Assembly (NCBI GenBank): GCA_021816505.1
Contig: JAKAXS010000033.1
Coordinates: 1-13,111, forward strand
Direction: 5' to 3'
Source: Pseudomonadota bacterium
GTDB taxonomy: Bacteria; Pseudomonadota; Alphaproteobacteria; Rhizobiales; Hyphomicrobiaceae
DNA: 13,111 nucleotides
Part shown: piece by piece, positions 1-5,615 of the stretch
Numbering within the stretch: position 1 is the first letter of the stretch
Layout: every line of letters starts with the position of its first letter
Translations under genes and position numbers: made by a program
The notes under the pieces: generated by a model
Database searches by the model: none
Seen by the model: the letters and a program-made list of their open reading frames with translations, nothing else
What the model was told of the DNA's origin: nothing

Positions 1-23
1 AACATTTCACATAGACTTTGAGC

Positions 24-50
24 AAGGGGCCCGTCGGGCCCCTTTCTTTT
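24..50 (+). terminator. Rho-independent terminator of a gene left of the window
   Basis: A perfect 9-bp stem (24-32 with 36-44) closes a 3-base GTC loop and is followed by a T-rich tail (TTTCTTTT, 43-50). This is the classical intrinsic-terminator form reading rightwards, so it should end a plus-strand transcript whose gene lies left of position 1. Nothing in 1-23 can be called as coding. Confidence 0.8.
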
Positions 51-73
51 CGAGCGTTCCTGACCGGCTCGCC

Positions 74-104
74 AAAAAGAAAGGGCCGGAAACCCGGCCC
101 TTTC
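74..104 (-). terminator. Rho-independent terminator of the NSSS-repeat gene
   Basis: An 11-bp stem (79-89 with 94-104) around a 4-base loop is followed, reading leftwards, by a T-rich run (complement of 74-82). It lies 15 bases past the stop codon of the minus-strand repeat-protein gene. It therefore ends that transcript, and possibly read-through from the anti-sigma gene. Together with the hairpin at 24-50 it gives two facing terminators that insulate the two transcription units. Confidence 0.85.
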
Positions 105-119
105 TCATTCCCCCCGCAC

Positions 120-494
120 TTAGCGGCGCCAGTTGCGATGGCCACGGTTCCAACCGCGATTCGAAGAGTTCGACGAGCTGTTGGAGCTGGTGTTCGAGCT
201 GCTGTTCGATGAAGAATTCGAGCTCGAGTTGGACGAAGAGTTCGAGCTCGAATTGGAAGAGCTGTTTGACGAGCTATTCGAAGACGAGTTCGAAGACGAA
301 TTGGACGATGAGTTGGACGACGAGTTCGAGATGGAATTGCCAGCTACCCGCGTGCGATCGTCCTTCAGCGCGGTCGCCGTCTTTGCGTCTTTCCCAAGCT
401 CTTCCAGCGGGATCTGAGCCGCCTGAGCCGGTGCTGCAGCGAGGATCGCCGACGTCGCGCTGACGAGCGCCGTGATTTTCACTGTTTTCATCAT
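120..494 (-). CDS. Small secreted Asn-Ser tetrapeptide-repeat protein
   Basis: A protein of 124 residues with no function I recognise. The start at 494 is chosen because AGGAGA (507-502) sits 7 bases upstream and the protein then begins with a good signal peptide (MMKTVKITA, a hydrophobic stretch, cleavage near AQAA, residues 1 to about 26). An in-frame ATG at 521 lacks this. A short linker (residues 27-52) leads into about 15 copies of Asn-Ser-Ser-Ser (residues 53-112), with one Ser-to-Ile and one Ser-to-Thr change. The tail is basic and aromatic (N-R-G-W-N-R-G-H-R-N-W-R-R). The repeat is hydrophilic and probably disordered after export. It has its own ECF-type promoter (548-572) and its own terminator. 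Inferred role: an envelope or extracellular stress-induced protein. It could also be a surface-binding or cryoprotective polypeptide; the sequence does not decide. Confidence 0.8.
   Translation of the reverse strand: MMKTVKITALVSATSAILAAAPAQAAQIPLEELGKDAKTATALKDDRTRVAGNSISNSSSNSSSNSSSNSSSNSSSNSSSNSSSNSSSNSSSNSSSNSSSNTSSNSSSNSSNRGWNRGHRNWRR
159..338 (-). repeat. 12-bp period coding repeat, (Asn-Ser-Ser-Ser) x about 15
   Basis: This is a tandem array with a 12-base period, in frame with the secreted repeat protein. Asn is written as both AAC and AAT. Ser is written as TCG, TCT, TCC, TCA and AGC, shuffled from unit to unit. DNA copies therefore differ while the amino-acid pattern is nearly perfect. 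That suggests an old array held by selection on the protein rather than a recent slippage product. Confidence 0.9.
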
Positions 495-547
495 GGTGTG
501 TTCTCCTGAGATTTGACGCACCGTGCCTAGTGGCGCGGCATCAGGAA

Positions 548-572
548 AACGAAACAGGCAACGTCATATTCC
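548..572 (-). promoter_or_regulatory. ECF-sigma promoter of the NSSS-repeat gene
   Basis: Reading leftwards, GGAAT (572-568), a 16-base spacer, then CGTT (551-548). Transcription would start near 540, leaving a leader of about 45 bases before the ATG at 494. The signature matches those at the sigma gene and the S8 peptidase, and resembles the EcfG-type GGAAC-N16/17-CGTT of alphaproteobacteria. Which sigma factor reads it is inferred. Confidence 0.65.
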
Positions 573-604
573 GATCGTGATGAGAAAAACGTAAAACTCA
601 GGCG

Positions 605-1393
605 CTACCGCCACTTGCGCGAGATGACGCCGTCTTCCTCGCTGGTGGACAAGGCCTTGCCCATGCCGAGCGATTGCAGCAACGGGCCCAACGGTTCGTC
701 GTTGCTGGATCCGGAAGGGACGTAGTCCGGCGCGGCATCACCGCTTGCGCCGGCCAACGCAACCGAGCCCTCGATCGACCAGGCACCTTCCGTCGAGCGA
801 CATGCGATCGACGCCGACGCCGGGGTTTCCGTTGCACCCGCCGACACCTCGAGTTCGCGGCAGTAACGCCCAGCCTGGTCTTGAAACGTCGCGGCAAGCA
901 TCGCTTGCCCTGTCGCGGAGCCGGGCGCGGAAACCGGTGCGGATTGACCGCTCCGGCCGCCTTCCAGAAGTTCAGCGACAGCCGAGCCCAGCGGCACGTT
1001 GCCCTTGGCGAGCAGCAACGCGTCGCGCGGCGATCCGACCTTCAACACATAAGTCAGGGCAGCGGCCGCCACCAGGACGACCGAGGCCGCCATGGCGTAG
1101 TACGATATCGTTGTCTGCCGGGCGCGGCGGACAGGAAAAGCGATCGGCTCCGTCGCGCGCTGCACGGGTGGCGGCACCGGTATCGCGTTGATCCGGTCGA
1201 TCAGGGCTTGCGGAGCCGGCGGCACGAGTTCGGCCATGGCCTCGGCGGCAAGGTCATTGACGCGACGCAACGTTTCAACGAACGCCCGCGCGTCGGGATC
1301 GACGGCCAGATGCGCCTCGACGAGACGTCGCTCGTCGGCGCTCAATTCGCCGTCGACATATGCGTTCAGAGTTTCTTCGGTTGGTGCGGTCAT
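605..1393 (-). CDS. Membrane anti-sigma factor for the adjacent ECF sigma factor
   Basis: A protein of 262 residues. The N-terminus (ETLNAYVDGELSADERRLVE, about residues 7-26) is the typical opening of alphaproteobacterial ECF anti-sigma factors that bind the sigma factor in the cytoplasm. No zinc-binding HxxxCxxC motif is visible, so it is not a ZAS-type protein. One membrane span lies at about residues 97-117, after a basic segment (RRARQ), which places the C-terminal half outside the membrane. That half carries two cysteines (C178 in RYCRE, C198 in IACRS) that could form a disulfide. The start codon overlaps the sigma stop as ATGA (1393-1390), implying translational coupling and fixed stoichiometry. 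Expected role: hold the sigma factor inactive until an envelope signal releases it. The signal is unknown. Confidence 0.88.
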   Translation of the reverse strand: MTAPTEETLNAYVDGELSADERRLVEAHLAVDPDARAFVETLRRVNDLAAEAMAELVPPAPQALIDRINAIPVPPPVQRATEPIAFPVRRARQTTISYYAMAASVVLVAAAALTYVLKVGSPRDALLLAKGNVPLGSAVAELLEGGRSGQSAPVSAPGSATGQAMLAATFQDQAGRYCRELEVSAGATETPASASIACRSTEGAWSIEGSVALAGASGDAAPDYVPSGSSNDEPLGPLLQSLGMGKALSTSEEDGVISRKWR

Positions 1394-1911
1394 TCGCCGG
1401 TGACTTTCGTTGCGGGAATGCGATCGGGATCGGACAAGCCGGCAGCCAATTTGGCCCTGGCGCGCGACAGGCGGCTCATGACGGTGCCGATCGGCACCTG
1501 GAGCATCTCCGCCGCTTCCTGATAGCTGTGTCCCTCGACCGCGACCAGCGTGAGCACGCTCAATTGCTCTTCAGGCAGTTGCTGCATGAGCTGGCTGATC
1601 GATCGAAGGTCGGAGCGTGCCTCGGTTCGCTCGCTGATGCGGTCGCTGTCTGCGATGGCTTCCACGAGCGCGTTGTCGGTCACCTCCGGCGCGCGGGCAC
1701 GCGCGCGAATTCGATCGATCCATAGATTGCGCATGATGGCGAACATCCAGCTGTCTAGGCGGCTGCCGGGTTGAAATTGTTCGATACGCGTCAACGCTCG
1801 CTCACATGTGGCTTGCACAAGATCGTCCGCATCCTGCAGCGACCGCGTTTGGCAAAAAGCAAAACGCCGAAGTCGAGGAAGAAGCGTGATCAACTCGGCG
1901 CGAACATCCAT
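1390..1911 (-). CDS. ECF-family RNA polymerase sigma factor
   Basis: A sigma-70 family protein of 173 residues with regions 2 and 4 only. Region 2 spans about residues 5-72 (LPRLRRFAF, DADDLVQATCERAL, the DSWMFAIMRNLWIDRIR stretch). Region 4 spans about 105-158 (LPEEQLSVLTL, then a helix-turn-helix with SYQEAAEMLQVPIGTVMSRL). The open frame extends to a GTG at 1950, but the predicted promoter has its -10 box at 1964-1961, which would leave a leader of only a few bases. The ATG at 1911 gives a leader of about 40 bases and the family's usual short N-terminus, so I prefer it; no strong Shine-Dalgarno settles the choice. The gene is coupled to the anti-sigma gene and divergent from the S8 peptidase. 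No PhyR or NepR gene is adjacent, so this is probably not the EcfG general stress locus. Confidence 0.9.
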   Translation of the reverse strand: MDVRAELITLLPRLRRFAFCQTRSLQDADDLVQATCERALTRIEQFQPGSRLDSWMFAIMRNLWIDRIRARARAPEVTDNALVEAIADSDRISERTEARSDLRSISQLMQQLPEEQLSVLTLVAVEGHSYQEAAEMLQVPIGTVMSRLSRARAKLAAGLSDPDRIPATKVTGE

Positions 1912-1960
1912 GATCGGCACGCCGCTGTGTTCATTCTGCTTTTCGGACACTTGGACCTAA

Positions 1961-1985
1961 TACGTGCTGGGACATCCCTTATTCC
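1961..1985 (-). promoter_or_regulatory. ECF-sigma promoter of the sigma/anti-sigma operon
   Basis: Reading leftwards, GGAAT (1985-1981), a 16-base spacer, then CGTA (1964-1961). It shares its form with promoters of the peptidase and repeat-protein genes, so the sigma factor probably activates its own operon. The implied start of transcription, near 1954, favours translation from the ATG at 1911. Confidence 0.65.
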
Positions 1986-2020
1986 GCTGTAGTCGTAGAA
2001 TGTCCGCGTAACGGCAAGCG

Positions 2021-2046
2021 GGAATTATTGAGAAAGCTATCACGTA
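2021..2046 (+). promoter_or_regulatory. ECF-sigma promoter, distal, of the S8 peptidase
   Basis: GGAAT (2021-2025), a 17-base spacer, then CGTA (2043-2046). It lies 35 bases from the -35 box of the divergent sigma promoter, so the two promoters stand back to back. The spacer is one base longer than at the sigma and repeat-protein promoters. Confidence 0.5.
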
Positions 2047-2073
2047 ATTTTTGTTATTTTTCTTCGCATGCAT

Positions 2074-2099
2074 GGAATACATGCGGCTCGGCGCGCGTA
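2074..2099 (+). promoter_or_regulatory. ECF-sigma promoter, proximal, of the S8 peptidase
   Basis: GGAAT (2074-2078), a 17-base spacer, then CGTA (2096-2099). Transcription would begin near 2106, leaving about 27 bases that include the GAGG ribosome site (2123-2126) before the ATG at 2133. This geometry makes it the better of the two tandem sites. Confidence 0.5.
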
Positions 2100-2132
2100 C
2101 TCGTCTATCGTTCATTGTTTACGAGGCCTGCC

Positions 2133-3458
2133 ATGTTTCTGCTGCGCGTCAACGTTTTGACCGCGGCGTTCGCCGCGATAATCATTTGCTTCTCAGGTCC
2201 CGCGGTTGCGGACGACGACGACGGTGGCGGCCGCGGCTTCAAAATGCGCGGCTTCGGCGTACCTTCGGTCTTGCGCTACGCGCCCCGGGTGCTGCGCGCG
2301 TTCGGTACGCCCCGGCGTTACAAAAAGCGGCGACAAGCGCGGCGAGCGCCCACCTCCACCCGGCAAACGGAACGGGAGATCGTGGCACTGGGTCTCGAAC
2401 AGCGGGACATCGAGCGCCTTCAATCGAAGGGGTTCACCGATCTGGGACAACGGCAGATTTCGTCGCTCGGCACCACCATGACGCGTCTGGGCATTCCGCG
2501 GAACGCGAGCTTGGCGAAAGCGTCGAAAACCGTCGAGAGCGAGATTCCCGGCGTGTCGGTCGCGCCAAATCAGCGGTACGGCCCCTTGTCACGCGTCGTC
2601 TACGAGGCTTCAGGCGAGACGTGCGGTGCGCGCTGCGAGGCTTTCGAGTTGACGGCGTGGACCAGCGCTACGGCACAGTGTTCTGTCGGCGCACGCATCG
2701 GCGTGGTGGACACCGCAGCGGACGTTTCGCATCCGAGCATTGCGCACGCGCGCATCGAGACGAAAGTCTTTCGCAGCGATGACCGGCCGCCGTCCGACAC
2801 CCTGCATGGAACGGCGGTGCTGAGCCTGTTGGCCGGACAGCCGAACAGCGATGTCGTGGGTGTGGCGCACGGCGCGGAGATTTTGCACGCCGACGCGTTC
2901 CATGGCGAAGGCACGGAGACGCGTACCGATGTCTTCGATCTGGTGTCGGCGATCGATTGGCTCGTCAGTGAGGACGTGCACGTGATCAACCTCAGCCTCA
3001 GCGGGCCTGACAATCCCATCCTGAAGCGCGCCATCGTGACTGCCCAGAACAACAGTATCCACGTGATCGCTGCTGCCGGGCGCCCTGACGGCGCAAACAA
3101 GACGGGATATCCGGCACGCTATGATGGTGTCGTTGCAGTGGCCGCGATCGACGGGCGGCTGCGTGCGTCGCGGCTTTCGCAGCGCGGTTCGCACATTGCG
3201 TTCGCCGCGCCCGGCGTGGGGCTCACGGTCGCGCATGGCCGCGACGAGAGCCGGCGCGTCGACGGCACATCCTTTGCGGCGCCGTTCGTGTCCGCCGCTT
3301 ATGCGATGCTGCAGCGTGACGGCGGCGCCAGCGCCGACGTGACAAGGCTGCTGGCGCGGTCTGCGCAAGATCTGGGAGCTTCGGGGCGCGACCCTTCCTA
3401 CGGTTGGGGATTGGTGCGGTACTCCGCCCTACCTGCCCAATGTGCCGCGCGACCGTAA
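2133..3458 (+). CDS. Secreted subtilisin-like serine peptidase (S8 family)
   Basis: A protein of 441 residues from the ATG at 2133, chosen because GAGG sits 6 bases upstream and a signal peptide follows (MFLLRVNV, hydrophobic core, cleavage near AVA, about residue 27). The longer frame to 2028 would overlap both promoters. After an Asp-rich then very basic N-terminal stretch comes a propeptide-like segment (about residues 75-150). The S8 domain has the catalytic triad: D193 (GVVDTAAD), H225 (LHGTAV) and S380 (GTSFAAP). At the usual oxyanion-hole position, where the family has AAGN, this protein reads AAGR (R317), so activity or specificity may be altered. Cysteines before the domain (CGARC, QC) could form disulfides. 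The gene is divergent from the ECF operon and probably under its control. It may process envelope proteins, perhaps the anti-sigma factor; that is inference. Confidence 0.9.
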   Translation: MFLLRVNVLTAAFAAIIICFSGPAVADDDDGGGRGFKMRGFGVPSVLRYAPRVLRAFGTPRRYKKRRQARRAPTSTRQTEREIVALGLEQRDIERLQSKGFTDLGQRQISSLGTTMTRLGIPRNASLAKASKTVESEIPGVSVAPNQRYGPLSRVVYEASGETCGARCEAFELTAWTSATAQCSVGARIGVVDTAADVSHPSIAHARIETKVFRSDDRPPSDTLHGTAVLSLLAGQPNSDVVGVAHGAEILHADAFHGEGTETRTDVFDLVSAIDWLVSEDVHVINLSLSGPDNPILKRAIVTAQNNSIHVIAAAGRPDGANKTGYPARYDGVVAVAAIDGRLRASRLSQRGSHIAFAAPGVGLTVAHGRDESRRVDGTSFAAPFVSAAYAMLQRDGGASADVTRLLARSAQDLGASGRDPSYGWGLVRYSALPAQCAARP

Positions 3459-3469
3459 GTGGGCCAGGC

Positions 3470-5356
3470 TTATTTGAGCTTCTCCTGCAGATCGCGCAGC
3501 ACCGCAACGGCGTCGCTGCCGGCAGCGAGGAAACCATCCACGCCGGCAGACTTTAGGTCGGCTTCGAGGTCGCCCGGCTTGCCAGCGGTCAGGATCAGCT
3601 TGGCGCCTGCGGCCTTCAGCGCCTTCGCCGTGGCGACGGCGTGCTCGGCATAGAGCGCGTCGGAGGAACAGATGCAGGCAGCCTTGGCGCCGCTCGCCTT
3701 GAAGGCGGCTGCGGATTCGTCGGCAGACTTGTAGCCGTCGCTAATCAACGACGCGATACCGCCGGCGGCGAGGTAGTTCTTCACCCAGGTGGTGCGCGCG
3801 GTGTGGTCGACCACGGCGCCGATGCTGGCCAGAAACACCTCCGGCTTATGTGCGGCCGCGTCGGCGGCGTCGCGCAATGCTTCGAACGGCTCGGCCAGAC
3901 GGTGCGGCGCCAGCGGCTTGATCTCGGCTTTCGCCGTTACAGCGGGGAACGCCGGGTGCGGTGTGATCTTCACGCCATCGTCGCCCAGCAGCGGAAAAGC
4001 AGAGACGCCCGTCAACGCCGCGCGACCGGTGGCAATCGCTTTGGCGCGTCCGGCTGCCACCGCGGCGATCTCATCCTGCAGGTAGCCGGAACGCAGCGCG
4101 GCGACGATGCCGCCCTTCGCCTCTATGCCTTGGAACAACGTCCAGGCCTTCTGGGCGAGGTCTTTCGTCAGGCTCTCCATGTACCAGGAGCCGCCCGCGG
4201 GATCGATGACGCGACCGAGCGAGCTTTCCTCCTGCAGAACCATCTGGATGTTGCGCGCGATGCGGCGCGAGAACTTGTCCGTTTTTCCCAGTAGCCATGT
4301 GTACGGCAGCACGGTGATCGCCTGCGCGCCACCCAATGCGGCGCCGGTGCACGCAACTGTGAGGCGAAGCAGATTGGTCCAGGGATCGCGCTTGGCCATC
4401 ATGCGTTCGGAGGTGATCGCGGTGATGTGCACTTTGCTCGCCGCTTCGGCAGCGCCGCATGCGTCGGCAATGCGCCAGATGATCTGGCGGGCGGCACGCA
4501 GCTTCGCCATCGTCAGGAACTGATCGGTGTCGGCCGCGAGCGCGAACGCGATTTGCGGCAGCGCCTCGACGGGCGGCACGCCCGCCTCTTCGAACTTCTT
4601 CAGGTATGCGACCAGCGTGGCGGCCATCGCGGCCAGTTCCTGCGCTTCCGTGGCGCCGGCCTCGTGATGGACGGTGGCATCGACACGCAGCGTGCGGATG
4701 TTGGGTTCGACCTTGCGCGCTTCCGCGGCGACGGCCATCACCTCGTTGGTGGCGTCGTCGAGCGAGCGCCCGAGCCCGCCGAAGCGCGCAAATTTGCTGA
4801 TGCAGTCGAGATTGAGAAACGCCTGCGTCGTGCCGGGCTTGGCGCCGATCAGCGGCAGCGACGCGAGAAACGCGCGGGCGAGCTTCGGCGCACCCAGACC
4901 GATCTTCAGCTGCACCGGCGCCAGATCGAGGTAGGTGCCGGACAGCACCGTGGCGAAGTCGTTCGCGTCCTTGATCTTGATGCCGAACTGGCCCGGACTT
5001 TCGATTTGGAGAACGATGCCGTGAACGCCGCCCTCCAGCTCCTCCAGAATCTGTGCGTTCGCCGCGGACGGGTCGGTCTCGGCGTTGAGTTGATGGATCT
5101 GCCAGCCGAGCTGGTGGACGTGAGCGTCCGTTCCGCGGGTGAACGGCGCGGAGCCGGGCAAAGCCGACGTGGCGCCGGCGATCTCTTCCTTGCGCGTGTA
5201 GATCGGCTCGATGCGCAGGCCGTCGGCGGTGCGTGACACGAGCCGCTTTTCGAAGTCGCCGCCTTTGATGGCCTTGTCGACCAGCTTCAACCATTCGTCG
5301 CGGGTTGCCTGCGGAAAATCCGAAGCCAGCTTTTCTTCTGTCTTAACTGTCGTCAT
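3470..5356 (-). CDS. mutA: Methylmalonyl-CoA mutase small (beta) subunit
   Basis: A protein of 628 residues, the usual length for MutA, the non-catalytic partner of MutB in the heterodimeric enzyme converting (R)-methylmalonyl-CoA to succinyl-CoA (propionate, odd-chain fatty acid and branched amino-acid use; also part of the ethylmalonyl-CoA pathway). The start at 5356 gives the typical N-terminus (DEWLKLVDKAIKGGDFEKRL, then an L-x-x-x-T-x-D-G-L-x-I-x-P-I-Y segment) and follows GGGAA. The frame extends to 5536 without family similarity. The TIM-barrel part ends near the DPAGGSWYMESLT motif. The C-terminal cobalamin-like domain (about residues 500-628) lacks the DxHxxG ligand motif: at residues 515-521 it reads VVDHTAR. 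This is as expected for MutA, which does not bind B12. It converges on the S8 peptidase gene with 11 bases between stops. No mutB is adjacent on either side. Confidence 0.92.
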   Translation of the reverse strand: MTTVKTEEKLASDFPQATRDEWLKLVDKAIKGGDFEKRLVSRTADGLRIEPIYTRKEEIAGATSALPGSAPFTRGTDAHVHQLGWQIHQLNAETDPSAANAQILEELEGGVHGIVLQIESPGQFGIKIKDANDFATVLSGTYLDLAPVQLKIGLGAPKLARAFLASLPLIGAKPGTTQAFLNLDCISKFARFGGLGRSLDDATNEVMAVAAEARKVEPNIRTLRVDATVHHEAGATEAQELAAMAATLVAYLKKFEEAGVPPVEALPQIAFALAADTDQFLTMAKLRAARQIIWRIADACGAAEAASKVHITAITSERMMAKRDPWTNLLRLTVACTGAALGGAQAITVLPYTWLLGKTDKFSRRIARNIQMVLQEESSLGRVIDPAGGSWYMESLTKDLAQKAWTLFQGIEAKGGIVAALRSGYLQDEIAAVAAGRAKAIATGRAALTGVSAFPLLGDDGVKITPHPAFPAVTAKAEIKPLAPHRLAEPFEALRDAADAAAHKPEVFLASIGAVVDHTARTTWVKNYLAAGGIASLISDGYKSADESAAAFKASGAKAACICSSDALYAEHAVATAKALKAAGAKLILTAGKPGDLEADLKSAGVDGFLAAGSDAVAVLRDLQEKLK

Positions 5357-5497
5357 CGCGTTCCCAACGTCACGTTCCCGGCAGATTTGACCTCCGCATA
5401 CCATCCCCTCGCCTGCGTGTCTCATGGGCGTCACGTCACGGTGCAACGGACAACAGAGGTCTTTCGTCGTAGGTCTTTGGGTTATCCCCAAGTCCGC

Positions 5498-5538
5498 CAT
5501 GCAACCGGCGTTTGCAAACCACGGAAAGACATGCAAAT
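5498..5538. promoter_or_regulatory. Possible acyl-CoA regulator site (TTTGCAAA type) upstream of mutA
   Basis: A perfect 10-bp palindrome, GTTTGCAAAC (5510-5519), is flanked by partial copies: ATGCAA (5499-5504) and ATGCAAAT (5531-5538). Centre-to-centre distances are 13 and 19 bases. From established knowledge, PccR of Rhodobacter sphaeroides and other ScfR-family regulators use TTTGCAAA half-sites, paired at a 12-base centre distance in the PccR case. The fit to mutA's role in propionyl-CoA use is suggestive, but the spacing is off, so this stays tentative. It lies about 140-180 bases before the mutA start and could equally serve the divergent HerA-like gene. Confidence 0.4.
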
Positions 5539-5615
5539 AGGGCGATTGATGCCGTGTGGACTGAGTCGCAGGGCATGCAAGCGTAACCCGCTACTATATC
5601 GAGGGAAATGGGCTG

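Noticed and set aside
133..463. Plus-strand open frames rich in Glu/Leu/Phe/Asp or Ser across the NSSS array
   Set aside because: They are antisense readings of the 12-base repeat; the minus frame has the signal peptide, ribosome site, promoter and terminator.
4071..5294. Long minus-strand frame overlapping mutA in another phase
   Set aside because: Arg/His-rich shadow typical of high-GC coding DNA; the mutA frame has clear family similarity throughout.
5457..5491. Direct repeat AGGTCTTT (5457-5464, 5471-5478) and small dyad TTGGG/CCCAA (5477-5491) before mutA
   Set aside because: Short, and matching no regulator I know; could be chance in a 259-base region.
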